From: Agrobacterium vitis
Lineage (GTDB): Bacteria > Pseudomonadota > Alphaproteobacteria > Rhizobiales > Rhizobiaceae
Length of the DNA stretch: 64,000 nucleotides
Assembly: GCF_013426735.1 (NCBI RefSeq)
Contig: NZ_AP023272.1
Location: forward strand, 2,090,501 to 2,154,500
Direction: 5' to 3'
Below the pieces are notes generated by a model, which saw only the letters and a list, made by a program, of their open reading frames with translations, ran no database searches and was not told the DNA's origin. Position numbers and translations under genes: made by a program. Positions 18,003-28,356 of this stretch are shown here, in pieces. Each line of letters starts with the position of its first letter. Within the stretch, counting starts at the first letter, position 1.

Positions 18003-18785
18003 ATGTCCGATTCCACCGCCGCTTCCCCGTCTCAAGTCGTCACCGCCGCCATGCTTGCCATAGGTGATGAATTGCTGTCCGGCCGCACCAAGGACAAGAA
18101 TATCGGCCATCTGGCCGATGTGCTGACCCTGGCCGGTATCGACCTCAAGGAAGTGCGGATTGTCGCCGATGAGGAAGAGGCAATCGTCGAGGCGCTGAAT
18201 GCGCTGCGAAGCCGTTATAACCATGTGTTCACCTCGGGTGGCATTGGCCCGACCCATGACGATATCACCGCCGATGCCATCTCAAAGGCTTTCGGCCTGC
18301 CTTGCCTGCATGACGAAAAGGCCATGGCGCTGATGGCGGAAATGTATGCCCGCCGTGGCCTGGAATTTACCGAGGCGCGCCAACGGATGGCCCGCATGCC
18401 GCAAGGCGCGGAGCATATTGCCAATCCGGTTTCCACCGCGCCGGGATTCCGGGTGGAGAATGTCTATGTCATGGCCGGTGTCCCGCAGGTGTTTCAGGCC
18501 ATGCTCGAAAATGTCGTCAAGACATTGCCCGGCGGCGTCCGTGTTCTGTCGCGGGCAATTGCCTGCCCCTATGGCGAGGGCGAGATCGGCACGGCGCTGG
18601 CCGCCGTTCAGAAGGCGCATCCGCAGACCAGTATCGGTTCTTATCCCCGCTATGACGGCGCCAAGGGGTTTCATACGGAACTCGTGGTGCGGGCGAGGGC
18701 CGAAGATGTTCTGAACGCCGCTGTTCTTGATGTCGAGGAGATGATTGCGGCAATTAGCGGCGGCAAGACCGTGCTGGAGGCCTGA
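18003..18785 (+). CDS. CinA N-terminal / molybdopterin-binding (MoCF) domain protein
   Basis: A 260-residue protein whose first ~170 residues form a MoCF_biosynth domain: AAMLAIGDELLSGRTKDKN (substrate loop), then HVFTSGGIGPTHDDITADAI, the conserved ligand-binding GGIGPT/DD signature. The family includes CinA N-terminal pyrophosphatases and MoaB/MogA. The separate CinA C-terminal deamidase domain is absent, so this is the stand-alone form. The exact substrate (a pyridine nucleotide or molybdopterin) cannot be told from the sequence. Probably monocistronic. Confidence 0.85.
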   Translation: MSDSTAASPSQVVTAAMLAIGDELLSGRTKDKNIGHLADVLTLAGIDLKEVRIVADEEEAIVEALNALRSRYNHVFTSGGIGPTHDDITADAISKAFGLPCLHDEKAMALMAEMYARRGLEFTEARQRMARMPQGAEHIANPVSTAPGFRVENVYVMAGVPQVFQAMLENVVKTLPGGVRVLSRAIACPYGEGEIGTALAAVQKAHPQTSIGSYPRYDGAKGFHTELVVRARAEDVLNAAVLDVEEMIAAISGGKTVLEA

Positions 18786-18820
18786 GACTGTCCCGCGTGG
18801 CTGAGACTTGAGTGGGACTC

Positions 18821-18866
18821 CAGATCAGCCTTGAGCGAAATCCCAGTTCAGCCTTGAGCGAAATCA
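18821..18866 (+). repeat. 23-base tandem repeat, two copies
   Basis: Copies at 18821-18843 and 18844-18866 share an exact 18-base core, TCAGCCTTGAGCGAAATC, and differ only at two other positions. It lies just after the CinA-like gene and about 145 bases before the stress-protein gene. Confidence 0.85.
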
Positions 18867-19009
18867 AGGAACCGGCGTGGTTTCGGCGCATTATCTTTTT
18901 CGGTGGTTGGGCGGGATGACGCAAGCGTGTCTTCCTGTCGCCCAGACCACGATGCAGTATGCTTTTGCTCGGACGGTGTTCGGTCGGAGCAATTTGCGGG
19001 GAGATGACA

Positions 19010-19849
19010 ATGGCTTACAAGACAATTCTGAGCGTTCTCGACAACCGCCGTACGGCAGCGCAAGTTTCTGATTTTTCCATTGCACTGGCCGAACAGTTTG
19101 GGTCCCACGTCATCGGCGTTCATTGCGAAGCGGTCGCCGGCATGCCCTTGATCGCGCCGATGGAAATACCCGATCCGGTCGCGGTGCAAGCCATGCAGGA
19201 TCTGGCCCATAAGGAAACCGGAGCCATCGAGGCGATCTTCGCCGAGGTGTCACGGCGCGAAGGGGTATCGACCGAATGGCGCAATTTCGTAACTTCCGTC
19301 GGCTCGACGGGTTCGTTTATCGACAGCGCCCGTTGCGCTGATCTGGTGGTGGTTGCTCAGGGCGAAAGTGGTTCGCTGTCAGACAATCGCAGCGAATTGG
19401 AAACAGCTTTGTTCGACAGTGGTCGGCCCGTGCTTCTCGTTCCTTACATCCTGAAGACGCCGCGGCCGATCAAGCGGGTGCTGATTGCCTGGAATGGGTC
19501 GCGTGAAGTGGCACGCGCCACATTTGATGCTCTCCCTTTCCTGAAACAGGCGGAAAGCGTTGAAATCTTCTCTGTGGTCGATAGCAGCGGTGACGATCTT
19601 TCACGCAGCCTGCCCGGCGCCGAAATCGCCGCGACGCTGAGCCGCCACGATATCAATGTCACCGTGACCCAGCAGGATCAGGAGCAATTGAAGGCGGCGG
19701 CACATATCGAAAACCGTTTGTCCGACCAGAGTATCGATCTTCTGGTCATGGGGGCCTATTCCCATAAACGCTGGTGGGAAGTGTTGTTTGGTGGTGTGAC
19801 CCGCACCGTGCTGGATTCCATGACGGCACTGACTTTGCTGTCACGCTAA
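19010..19849 (+). CDS. universal stress protein, two UspA domains
   Basis: A 279-residue protein with tandem UspA folds. The first (residues 1-145) starts AYKTILSVLDNR; the second (about 150-279) starts RVLIAWNGSREVARA and ends with an ATP-binding-like GAYSHKRWWEVLFGGVTRTVL near residue 247, close to the G-2x-G-9x-G(S/T) pattern. Such proteins are stress-induced and may bind nucleotides. ATG 19010 is preferred over 19004 because GGGGAG lies at a good distance. It ends at a strong hairpin terminator. Confidence 0.9.
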   Translation: MAYKTILSVLDNRRTAAQVSDFSIALAEQFGSHVIGVHCEAVAGMPLIAPMEIPDPVAVQAMQDLAHKETGAIEAIFAEVSRREGVSTEWRNFVTSVGSTGSFIDSARCADLVVVAQGESGSLSDNRSELETALFDSGRPVLLVPYILKTPRPIKRVLIAWNGSREVARATFDALPFLKQAESVEIFSVVDSSGDDLSRSLPGAEIAATLSRHDINVTVTQQDQEQLKAAAHIENRLSDQSIDLLVMGAYSHKRWWEVLFGGVTRTVLDSMTALTLLSR

Positions 19850-20183
19850 AAGACTTGGGTTTTTGGGCTGGGTTGAAAAATATGATGAGGCAAGGCATTC
19901 GGTATCGAGCCGGATGCCTTGCTGTTTCCGGCATCCTCTTTCCATCTCTTGCCTTCATGGGCAGATTGCCGCTATAGCACCGAGAAAGACAAGGAGCCGA
20001 AAGGGCTTTTGCGCAAGGTCTGCTGCGCCTATGGCTCTCCCAGCCAGGCGGTTTTCGGGTCGATGCGCAAGCTGAATGGCGTCACTGTCTTCGTTTTTGC
20101 TGCGATGACGCGGCGGGCGGTTGAAACGCGAAGCGCTTCGGTTGCCTTTCCTTCTGTCTTTTCTTGATGCGCGGAGCCCTTGC
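19850..20183. other. intergenic region between usp and gpt
   Basis: It holds the usp terminator near its left end. No convincing gene: several frames are open but have no family features and overlap the terminator or the gpt start. The gpt promoter presumably lies here. Confidence 0.4.
19890..19922 (+). terminator. terminator of the universal stress gene
   Basis: GCAAGGCATTCGG (19890-19902) pairs with CCGGATGCCTTGC (19910-19922), 13 bases with one wobble, followed by TGTTTCC. Confidence 0.65.
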
Positions 20184-20681
20184 ATGTCTCTTCCCGATAA
20201 AGCCTTTCCCGTTGCCTGGGATCAATTCCATCGTGATGCCAGGGCGCTTGCCTGGCGCCTGGCCGGGCTTGGGCAGGAGTTTCGCGCCATTGTCTGCATC
20301 ACCCGTGGCGGTCTGGTTCCGGCGGCGATCATTTCGCGTGAGCTGAATATCCGCCTGATCGAGACGGTTTGCGTCGCCTCCTATCACGACTATGTCAACC
20401 AGGGCGAATTCAACCTGCTGAAGGGCATTACGCCTGAGCTGCTCACCAATGGCGGCGAAGGCGTGCTTGTTATCGATGACTTGACTGACACCGGCAAGAC
20501 CGCCACCGAAGTGCGCTCGATCATCCCGAAGGCGCATTTTGCCTGCGTCTATGCCAAGCCGAAAGGCGTGCCGACGGTCGATACATTTGTCACCGAGGTC
20601 AGCCAGGATACGTGGATCTATTTCCCCTGGGATATGGGTTTCACCTATCAGGAACCAATCGCCAAGGGCCATAAGGGCTAA
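20184..20681 (+). CDS. gpt: xanthine-guanine phosphoribosyltransferase
   Basis: Salvages xanthine and guanine to nucleotides using PRPP. The 165-residue protein has the type I PRTase core: [14 protein letters not shown] near residue 35, the PRPP-binding motif [15 protein letters not shown] near residue 95, and a C-terminal [10 protein letters not shown] segment typical of Gpt. ATG 20184 gives the usual length; the frame is open to 20121 but the extra residues are not family-like. Probably cytoplasmic or membrane-associated. Confidence 0.93.
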   Translation: MSLPDKAFPVAWDQFHRDARALAWRLAGLGQEFRAIVCITRGGLVPAAIISRELNIRLIETVCVASYHDYVNQGEFNLLKGITPELLTNGGEGVLVIDDLTDTGKTATEVRSIIPKAHFACVYAKPKGVPTVDTFVTEVSQDTWIYFPWDMGFTYQEPIAKGHKG

Positions 20682-20780
20682 AAGCCTTGCAATCTATGGA
20701 TCGGCGCAATTGATCGCTGTCAATGCGTCGGCCATGGTTCCCATGCAAAAGGCAATCTGTTGTTGATAATGGATTGACTG

Positions 20781-21359
20781 ATGATGATTGCAACCTTTCT
20801 TCCCGCCGTCCTGGCGCTGCTTCTGGCGCCAGGGCCGACCAATACCTTGATGGGCGTTGCCGGTGCTCAAGGCGGTTTAGGGCGCGTGTTGCGTCTTGTG
20901 CCAGCAGAACTGGCGGGCTATCTCACGACCATCCTGCCGCTGGTTTATCTGGGAGATCAGCTGATGGCGCACTGGCCTGCCGCTGCCGTCCTGCTGAAAA
21001 TCGCCGCGGCGATCTGGGTGATGGTCATCGCCTTCAAGCTTTGGCAGATGCCGGGGCAGGGCAATGCGCTCAATCCCATCACAGCGGGCCGGATCTATCT
21101 GACGACCGCGCTCAATCCCAAGGCATTGGTCTTCGGTCTCGTTCTTCTTCCCGCTCCTGGCAATCCGAATTTCCTGCCTTGTCTTGGCCTGTTCTGCCTG
21201 TTGGTTGCAGCAGTGGCCTTGCTTTGGGGCTCTGCCGGGCGATTGACCCAGGCAGGGCATGGCGGCCAGGGCAGATTGCATATCCTCCAGCGTGTCGCCG
21301 CTGTCTGGCTCACTTTCGTCTCGGTTTCTCTTATCGTTGGCGTTGTGACGACGGTTTAG
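20781..21359 (+). CDS. LysE-family amino-acid exporter
   Basis: A 192-residue membrane protein with about six hydrophobic helices. The N-terminal ALLLAPGPTNTLMGVAGAQGG and a central LTTALNPKALVFGLVL are the two LysE/RhtB signatures (PGP and NPK). Substrate cannot be predicted. Two adjacent ATG codons begin at 20781. It is transcribed toward the second chemoreceptor gene and ends in a shared bidirectional terminator. Confidence 0.85.
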   Translation: MMIATFLPAVLALLLAPGPTNTLMGVAGAQGGLGRVLRLVPAELAGYLTTILPLVYLGDQLMAHWPAAAVLLKIAAAIWVMVIAFKLWQMPGQGNALNPITAGRIYLTTALNPKALVFGLVLLPAPGNPNFLPCLGLFCLLVAAVALLWGSAGRLTQAGHGGQGRLHILQRVAAVWLTFVSVSLIVGVVTTV

Positions 21360-21403
21360 TCAGCTAAATAGCCCCTTCCATCATTTGCCTGACCCAAAAT
21401 GCC

Positions 21404-21440
21404 AAAAGCCCCTGCGCTTTTTCAAACGCAGGGGCTTTTT
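21404..21440 (+). terminator. bidirectional terminator between lysE and the chemoreceptor
   Basis: AAAAGCCCCTGCG (21404-21416) pairs perfectly with CGCAGGGGCTTTT (21427-21439); there is a T run on both strands. It serves the convergent lysE and chemoreceptor genes. Confidence 0.9.
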
Positions 21441-21485
21441 GATTTCGTGGCTTTTGGAGGAAGAATAAAAACTTCTGCGCCCTGA

Positions 21486-23387
21486 TTACGCCACCGCGCG
21501 ATACTCACCCCGTCTGTTATCCTCCAGCCGGAACCGTTCAAGCTGCACCAGCAGCTGTCGGGATTCACTGGCCAGGACCTGGCTGGCAGCCGTGGTTTCT
21601 TCGACCATGGCGGCGTTCTGCTGGGTCATCTGGTCCATGTGGTTGACGGATGTGTTTATTTCAGCAAGCGCTGCCGACTGTTCCTGAGCGGCGCGGGCGA
21701 TGCTCGCCACATGGCCGTTGACATGATCAACCAGGCCGACGATTTCGTTAAGAGCTTCGCCGGTGGACAGAACCAGTGAGACGCCGCCCTTGACTTCATC
21801 GGCGGAGGTGTTGATCAGCGCCTTGATTTCGCGGGCCGCATTGGCGGAGCGCTGGGCCAGTTCGCGGACTTCCTGGGCAACAACGGCAAAGCCGCGTCCG
21901 GCCTCTCCGGCGCGGGCGGCTTCGACACCGGCATTCAGCGCCAGGAGATTGGTCTGGAAGGCGATTTCGTCGATCACCGAAATGATCTGGCTGATCTTTT
22001 GCGAGGATTGCTCGATCCGGCCCATCGCATCAATGGCGCTGCGGACGATCTCGCCGGATTTTCCGGCACTGTTGCGGGTCTGCTCCACCATCTGGTTGGC
22101 TTCATGGGCGCGTTCAGTGGAGGTGCGAACCGTCGTGGTGATTTCTTCAAGCGCTGCTGCTGTCTCTTCCAGGGCCGCAGCCTGCTGTTCGGTCCGGCGG
22201 GCCAATTGGTTGGCGGCTGAACTCAGTTCGCCGGAATTGTCGGTAATCGTACCCGAAGCGCCGCGAATGCTTTGCATGGCTTCGCGAAGCGTTGCCATCG
22301 CGTGGTTGACGTTGCTCTGCAATTCGGCGAAGGCGCCCTGGAAATTGCCGCGCATATCCTGGGTGAGATCGGAAGAGGAGAGGGCGGCAATCACCCGCCG
22401 CACTTCGGTGACGCCGAGATCGACATTGGCCACCAACTCGTTGACGCTGGAGGCGAAGCGTTGCAGGTCGGCATCCTCGTAGGATTTGGTAATGCGCTGC
22501 GAGAAATTACCCGCGGCTGCCGAGGCGACAATGCTGCTGATGCTGGATTGCAGATCCTTGCTCTGACTGTTGAGCGCGGCTTCCTGGGCTTCCATTTCCT
22601 GCATCTGCAATCTGTTGGCCCGGAAGATTTCCAGGGCGCGGGCCATCTCACCGATTTCGTCGCCGCGCTCTGTGCCCGGAATGGTGTCACCCAGGGCGCC
22701 TTTGGCAATCCGGTTCATGTTATCGGTCAAAAGGCGGATCGGATTGACGATGCCGCGACGGGCAATCAGCGTGCTGACCGCAACGCCGAGAACGATGCTG
22801 ATCGCAGCGGTCGACAACAGCGCGATCATCGTCAGCTGCGAGTCGGCAATGGCATTGCTGCGGGCCGCAGACAGGGTTTTGGCGGAATAGGTACTGTAGA
22901 CCTTGACCGCCGCCGTCACCGCTTTTTGTCCGTCAAGTGCCTTGGAAAGCTCCTTGGCCATCACGCCGGGTTCCTTGGCGGCGTCGGTACCGGCCACCTT
23001 CACCATCTGGCGGATCTGGTCGAAATAGGTGTTGAGTGTCGTGCGAACGTCCTGCAGTTGCTTCTGCTCGTTCTCATCGGCGGTGGCCGCGATCTTTGGC
23101 AGGCGCGCCAGCATTTCGCTGGAGCGCGTTTCGGTTTCCTTGGCGAAATCGGCGGCCTTTTCCGGCGCGAAAGCCAGCTGATAGGTCATGCGGCTGATGG
23201 CGATAATGTCGACGCGCAGGTCCATGGCCTCGCGGGCCACTTCTTCACGCTGTCCGGTGTTTTGAAGCGAGGCACCAAGCGAAGACAGGCCGAAGGCGCC
23301 AGCAGCGGCGATAGCGCCTGCCGCAACGCCCATCAGCACCACAAGAAGACTGACCTTCTTCAGGATAGACAGATTACTGATGGTCAT
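21486..23387 (-). CDS. methyl-accepting chemotaxis protein
   Basis: A 633-residue chemoreceptor: a membrane helix near residues 10-32, a periplasmic helical bundle, a second membrane helix near residue 190 (MIALLSTAAISIVLGVAV), HAMP (RRGIVNPIRLLTDNMNRIAKG), a second HAMP-like linker and a signalling domain with [16 protein letters not shown]. Unlike the plus-strand receptor it lacks an xWxxF tail and ends in a basic GEYRAVA. The start is ATG 23387, with AAGG 7 bases upstream; the frame is open a little further through a TTG. Confidence 0.92.
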   Translation of the reverse strand: MTISNLSILKKVSLLVVLMGVAAGAIAAAGAFGLSSLGASLQNTGQREEVAREAMDLRVDIIAISRMTYQLAFAPEKAADFAKETETRSSEMLARLPKIAATADENEQKQLQDVRTTLNTYFDQIRQMVKVAGTDAAKEPGVMAKELSKALDGQKAVTAAVKVYSTYSAKTLSAARSNAIADSQLTMIALLSTAAISIVLGVAVSTLIARRGIVNPIRLLTDNMNRIAKGALGDTIPGTERGDEIGEMARALEIFRANRLQMQEMEAQEAALNSQSKDLQSSISSIVASAAAGNFSQRITKSYEDADLQRFASSVNELVANVDLGVTEVRRVIAALSSSDLTQDMRGNFQGAFAELQSNVNHAMATLREAMQSIRGASGTITDNSGELSSAANQLARRTEQQAAALEETAAALEEITTTVRTSTERAHEANQMVEQTRNSAGKSGEIVRSAIDAMGRIEQSSQKISQIISVIDEIAFQTNLLALNAGVEAARAGEAGRGFAVVAQEVRELAQRSANAAREIKALINTSADEVKGGVSLVLSTGEALNEIVGLVDHVNGHVASIARAAQEQSAALAEINTSVNHMDQMTQQNAAMVEETTAASQVLASESRQLLVQLERFRLEDNRRGEYRAVA

Positions 23388-24190
23388 GACCAAACCTTAA
23401 GCGCAGCCCGGCGCTCTCATAGCGACTGGCGCAGCATATCTAGGCATGGACATCATTCCAGACCCTGGTGCCGATATAGTTGTCCACAAACATTAATATC
23501 CCTTTAGTTCGTTTGGAAATTAGCAAGACCTATTCCCCGCGTATTAAAGGGTTTCCTGATGGAAGTGAGCACGGTCAGAGCGTTCTTGGGTACAAAAAAC
23601 CTCCGATTCGTTTCGGGATACAGGCAGGCATGCGGCGGCAGGCCTCTGTCGTCTTGCTTGCGTGCCATGATGTGACGGTGGATAAAAAAAACCTTCACCC
23701 AGCGTTAATCATGAAGCTTTTCCGCCAAGCCTATGAATTCTCTAGGCTAGCCTCTTTCCCCGTTTTCCACAGATGCTGACCACAACATATAGGGTTCATA
23801 TTTTCGATACAGACCAGCTCTTGCGCTTGCCCGCAGGCAGGGTTAATGAATTGATTGTTGCGGCGGCGGCTGAACCGAGATGTCTACGAGGTCGGTTCAA
23901 ATCAGCGAACATCATCAGGTTTGAAACGGTCATGGCTTCCACGCTTTGACCGCACGGATATCCTTGTGAATTTTTCTGGCACGCTGCGGCCATTTGCTCT
24001 GGCATGAAAACGCTGTTGATACTATATTTAGTGTCTAGCGGATAAGGCTGGCGCAAGATACAGAGCGGACCATCATTATGATCGGCCTCGCTCCGAAGAG
24101 AGCGAACCAACGGCAAGCCGCTTGAACGTGGTGCCGTAAAACCTATTTTGCGCCCTTTTCCGGGTGCTTGGACCAACGAGGACTAGCCAG
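23388..24190. other. 803-base intergenic region between chemoreceptor and nrdJ
   Basis: A divergent promoter region. Several short frames are open but none resembles a protein family. The right half contains the NrdR-type box pair. I searched by eye for a cobalamin riboswitch before nrdJ and did not find one. Confidence 0.5.
24019..24066 (+). promoter_or_regulatory. pair of NrdR-type boxes upstream of nrdJ
   Basis: ATACTATATTTAGTGT (24019-24034) fits the NrdR consensus acaCwAtATaTwGtgt closely. GCGCAAGATACAGAGC (24051-24066) fits it at 10 of 16 positions. The boxes start 32 bases apart, about three helical turns, which is the usual spacing for NrdR pairs. They lie about 125-170 bases before the nrdJ start and overlap a possible -35 (TTGATA at 24016). 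NrdR repression of nrdJ is the inference. Confidence 0.72.
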
Positions 24191-27100
24191 ATGCGCATCG
24201 AACGCCGTTTCACCAAGCCCGGCCAGTCGCCCTATGCGGAGATTGAATTCCGCAAGGCGGTAAGCGAAATCAAGAACCCGGATGGCTCTGTCGTCTTCCG
24301 GCTGGCGGATATCGATGTGCCCGCGCAGTTCAGCCAGGTGGCGGCCGATATTCTGGCCCAGAAATATTTCCGCAAGGCTGGCGTGCCGAAGATCTTGAAA
24401 AAGGTCGAGGAAAACGATGTTCCGTCTTTCCTGTGGCGGTCGGTTGCCGATGAAAAGGCCATGAAGGATCTGCCTGAAGACGAGCGCTACGGTTCGGAAA
24501 CCGATGCGCGTCAGGTCTTTTCGCGTCTGGCCGGCACCTGGGCCTATTGGGGTTGGAAGGGCAAATATTTCACCTCAGAAGAAGACGTACTCGCCTTCCG
24601 GGATGAACTGGCCTATATGCTCGCCACCCAGCGCGTTGCGCCGAATTCCCCGCAATGGTTCAACACTGGCCTGCATTGGGCCTATGGCATCGATGGTCCC
24701 GGCCAGGGCCATTTCTATATCGATCCTTTCACCGGCAAGCTCACCAAGTCCAAGTCGGCCTATGAACATCCGCAGCCGCATGCCTGCTTCATCCAGTCCG
24801 TCGAAGACGATCTCGTCAACGAAGGCGGCATCATGGATCTGTGGGTGCGTGAAGCGCGCCTGTTCAAATACGGCTCCGGCACCGGCTCGAACTTCTCCCA
24901 TCTGCGCGGCGAGGGCGAAAAGCTGTCGGGCGGTGGTAAGTCGTCCGGCCTGATGAGCTTCCTGAAGATCGGCGACCGCGCCGCTGGTGCCATCAAGTCC
25001 GGCGGCACCACGCGCCGCGCCGCCAAGATGGTGGTTGTAGATATCGACCATCCTGATATCGAGAACTACATCGATTGGAAGGTGAAGGAAGAGCAGAAGG
25101 TTGCCGCTCTCGTCACCGGCTCCAAGATCGTCGCCAAGCATCTGAAGGCGATCATGAAGGCCTGCGTCAATTGCTCAGCCGATAACGACGCCTGCTTCGA
25201 CCCCAATGAAAACCCGGCCCTGAAGCGCGAAATCCGTGCTGCCAAGAAGGATATGGTGCCGGAAAACTACGTCAAGCGCGTCATCCAGTTCGCCCAGCAG
25301 GGCTATAAGGATCTGGAATTCAAGACCTATGACACGGATTGGGATTCGGAAGCCTATCTGACTGTCTCGGGCCAGAATTCCAACAATTCCGTTTCGCTGC
25401 GGGATGACTTCCTGCGGGCTGTCGAAGACGATGGCAACTGGAACCTGACCGCCCGCCGCGATGGCCGGGTGATGAAGACCCTTAAGGCGCGTGATCTCTG
25501 GGAAAAGATTTCCTACGCCGCCTGGGCGTCTGCCGATCCGGGTCTGCATTTCAACACCACAATGAACGACTGGCACACCTGCCCGGCGGCTGGCCCGATC
25601 CGCGCTTCCAATCCGTGCTCGGAATATATGTTCCTGGACGACACCGCCTGCAATCTGGCGTCGCTGAACCTGTTGCAGTTCAAGGATGCCGATACAAAGA
25701 AGATCGACATTGCCGATTACGAACATGCCGTTCGTCTCTGGACGGTTGTGCTTGAAGTCTCCGTGATGATGGCGCAGTTCCCTTCACGCCAGATTGCCGA
25801 ACTGTCCTATGAATACCGCACGCTCGGCCTCGGCTATGCCAACATTGGCGGCCTGTTGATGTCTACCGGCATTCCCTATGACTCGGCTGAAGGCCGCGCC
25901 ATCTGCGGTGCGCTGAGCGCCATCATGACCGGCGTTTCCTATGCCACGTCAGCTGAAATCGCCTCCGAGCTTGGCCCGTTCCCGGGCTATGCACCAAACC
26001 GCGACAACATGCTGCGCGTTATCCGCAACCATCGCCGCGCTGCCCATGGCCTGTTTGAAGGCTATGAGGGTCTTGCTGTCGATCCCGTGCCGCTGGTCCA
26101 TGCTGAATGCTCCGATCCGGCGCTGATTGCCCATGCCAAGGCGGCCTGGGACAAGGCGCTGGAACTGGGCGAACAGCATGGCTACCGCAATGCTCAGGTC
26201 TCCGTCGTTGCCCCAACCGGCACGATCGGTCTGGTCATGGATTGCGACACGACAGGTATCGAGCCGGATTTCGCCCTGGTGAAGTTCAAGAAGCTGGCTG
26301 GTGGCGGCTATTTCAAAATCATCAACCGCGCCGTTCCCGAAGCCCTGCGCACGCTTGGCTACACGGAAAGCCAGCTTGCCGAGATTGAGGCCTATGCTGT
26401 CGGCCACGGCAATCTCAACCAGGCACGGGGCGTCAATCCCGGCTCGCTGAAGGCCAAGGGCTTTACCGATGAGAAGATCGAGGCTGTCAACGCTGCGCTT
26501 GGCGCTGCCTTCGACATCAAGTTCGTCTTTAACCAATGGACCTTAGGCGCTGATTTCCTGAAGGAAACGCTTGGCGTCAGCGCTGAACAGCTGACCGACA
26601 TGAGCTTCAACCTGCTGGAGCATCTGGGCTTTGCCAAGAAGGACATCGAGGCTGCCAATATCCATGTCTGCGGGGCGATGACGCTGGAAGGCGCGCCGTT
26701 CCTGAAGAAGGAACATCTGGCGGTCTTCGATTGCGCCAATCCTTGCGGCAAGATCGGCAAGCGGTATCTGTCTGTCGAAAGCCATATCCGCATGATGGCA
26801 GCGGCCCAGCCGTTCATCTCGGGTGCGATTTCCAAGACCATCAACATGCCAAACGAGGCAACGGTGGAAGATTGCGGCGCAGCTTACATGCTGTCCTGGA
26901 AACTGGCGCTGAAGGCCAATGCCCTGTACCGCGATGGCTCCAAGCTCAGCCAGCCACTGAATTCCTCGCTGATCGAGGATGAGGATGATGAGGACGCGGT
27001 TGAGGAACTGTTGGCCCAGCCGCAGGCTGCCCAGGCCGTGACCATTACCGAACGGATCGTTGAGCGCATTGTCGAGCGGATCGTCCGCGAACAGGAAAAG

Positions 27101-27961
27101 CTGCCGACCCGCCGCAAGGGCTATACCCAGAAGGCCAAGATCGGCGGTCACACCATCTTCCTGCGCACCGGCGAATATGATGATGGCCGTCTTGGTGAAA
27201 TCTTCCTCGACATGAACAAGGAAGGCTCGGCTCTGCGCGCCTTCATCAACAACTTCGCGATTTCGGTATCGCTCGGCCTGCAATATGGCGTGCCGCTGGA
27301 AGAATATGTTGATGCCTTCACCTTCACCAAGTTCGAACCGGCGGGCATGGTAACCGGCAATGACGCCATCAAGAACGCCACGTCGATCCTCGACTATGTG
27401 TTCCGCGAACTGGCGATCTCCTACCTTGGCCGCAACGATCTGGCCCATGTCGATACGTCCGACTTCTCCACCACGGCGCTTGGCCGCGGCGTGAAGGAAG
27501 GCAAGGCTGATGTGGTCTCCAAGGGTCTGACCCGTGGCTACAAGCCGACCCTGGTCTCCAGCAGCCAGGCCGGAACCGCCGAACCTCGTGGCGCCGCAAC
27601 CGGCACTCCGGCCAAGGCATCCGCGAATGTCACGTCGTTTTCCGGCAATGCAGCCCGCAAGCTGGAAGTGACGACAGCCATTTCCACCTCCGAAGTCGTG
27701 TCCTTCAAGCGCGATTACGAGGAACGGGCAGCTGAATTGGTCGAGGACGTCGCAACCGAAGCCCTGTTCTCCGACGCCGCCACCGACGAAGCCGAAGCCG
27801 CCAAGGCCGAAGCCAAGAAAGTCGAAGCTGCCCGCCGCATGCGCTCCATCGCCCAAGGCTATACCGGCAACATGTGCTCCGAGTGCCAGAACTTTACGAT
27901 GGTACGGAATGGGACGTGTGAAAAGTGCGACACTTGCGGAAGCACGAGTGGGTGCAGCTGA
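24191..27961 (+). CDS. nrdJ: class II adenosylcobalamin-dependent ribonucleotide reductase
   Basis: Reduces ribonucleotides to deoxyribonucleotides through a thiyl radical generated from adenosylcobalamin, independent of oxygen. The 1256-residue protein has the family core: [12 protein letters not shown] with an active-site Cys near residue 200, [52 protein letters not shown] with the conserved N-x-C-x-E, and [16 protein letters not shown] Cys-rich tail (CSECQNF...CEKCDTCG) probably relays electrons or binds zinc. A Glu/Arg-rich linker with repeated ERIVERIV lies near residue 960. It ties the window's B12 genes to DNA synthesis. Confidence 0.96.
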   Translation: MRIERRFTKPGQSPYAEIEFRKAVSEIKNPDGSVVFRLADIDVPAQFSQVAADILAQKYFRKAGVPKILKKVEENDVPSFLWRSVADEKAMKDLPEDERYGSETDARQVFSRLAGTWAYWGWKGKYFTSEEDVLAFRDELAYMLATQRVAPNSPQWFNTGLHWAYGIDGPGQGHFYIDPFTGKLTKSKSAYEHPQPHACFIQSVEDDLVNEGGIMDLWVREARLFKYGSGTGSNFSHLRGEGEKLSGGGKSSGLMSFLKIGDRAAGAIKSGGTTRRAAKMVVVDIDHPDIENYIDWKVKEEQKVAALVTGSKIVAKHLKAIMKACVNCSADNDACFDPNENPALKREIRAAKKDMVPENYVKRVIQFAQQGYKDLEFKTYDTDWDSEAYLTVSGQNSNNSVSLRDDFLRAVEDDGNWNLTARRDGRVMKTLKARDLWEKISYAAWASADPGLHFNTTMNDWHTCPAAGPIRASNPCSEYMFLDDTACNLASLNLLQFKDADTKKIDIADYEHAVRLWTVVLEVSVMMAQFPSRQIAELSYEYRTLGLGYANIGGLLMSTGIPYDSAEGRAICGALSAIMTGVSYATSAEIASELGPFPGYAPNRDNMLRVIRNHRRAAHGLFEGYEGLAVDPVPLVHAECSDPALIAHAKAAWDKALELGEQHGYRNAQVSVVAPTGTIGLVMDCDTTGIEPDFALVKFKKLAGGGYFKIINRAVPEALRTLGYTESQLAEIEAYAVGHGNLNQARGVNPGSLKAKGFTDEKIEAVNAALGAAFDIKFVFNQWTLGADFLKETLGVSAEQLTDMSFNLLEHLGFAKKDIEAANIHVCGAMTLEGAPFLKKEHLAVFDCANPCGKIGKRYLSVESHIRMMAAAQPFISGAISKTINMPNEATVEDCGAAYMLSWKLALKANALYRDGSKLSQPLNSSLIEDEDDEDAVEELLAQPQAAQAVTITERIVERIVERIVREQEKLPTRRKGYTQKAKIGGHTIFLRTGEYDDGRLGEIFLDMNKEGSALRAFINNFAISVSLGLQYGVPLEEYVDAFTFTKFEPAGMVTGNDAIKNATSILDYVFRELAISYLGRNDLAHVDTSDFSTTALGRGVKEGKADVVSKGLTRGYKPTLVSSSQAGTAEPRGAATGTPAKASANVTSFSGNAARKLEVTTAISTSEVVSFKRDYEERAAELVEDVATEALFSDAATDEAEAAKAEAKKVEAARRMRSIAQGYTGNMCSECQNFTMVRNGTCEKCDTCGSTSGCS

Positions 27962-28356
27962 TTAATGCACTCATATGTGAAAATTAAATTTTGATTGCAA
28001 TTTTTATGTAAAGCGAACCCGTTCCGATTGATTTCGGGGCGGGTTTATTTGTATAAATTTGCAAAATGCACAATGAGAAATTATTTTCTGATTTGAAGAT
28101 AGTCTCAAGGAAACAAGATATAATTAATATTACTTATAAATCGACTTACATTTAATAATGCTTATAAAAAATTATTAATACTAGAGAGTTGGGCCAAAAA
28201 TTGGGGACAGATTTTCGGATAAATCCGATGTGTAAGCAATAAATTAAAGTATCATGCTAATTCCAACTTTTTGTACGATGCAGTAAAGTTTGTTCTTGAA
28301 TTGTTCTGAGGATGTGGCATCTAATATGTTTAGTATCTTAATGGTGGAGAAGCGAT
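27962..28356. other. 395-base AT-rich region after nrdJ
   Basis: Apart from the nrdJ terminator, no gene is seen. Composition is much more AT-rich than the nrdJ side, with runs of A and T, and marks the start of a compositionally distinct stretch. Confidence 0.5.
28016..28050 (+). terminator. terminator of nrdJ
   Basis: AACCCGTTCCGA (28016-28027) pairs with TCGGGGCGGGTT (28034-28045), twelve pairs with two wobbles, followed by TATTTG. Confidence 0.75.

Noticed and set aside
23796..24176. A 126-residue minus-strand frame before nrdJ
   Set aside because: It overlaps the NrdR-type boxes and promoter and resembles no known family; most likely chance.
28180..28240. Possible transposon remnant around the GGGGACAGATTTT sequence
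   Set aside because: No transposase frame or terminal inverted repeats are visible; the word alone is too weak.
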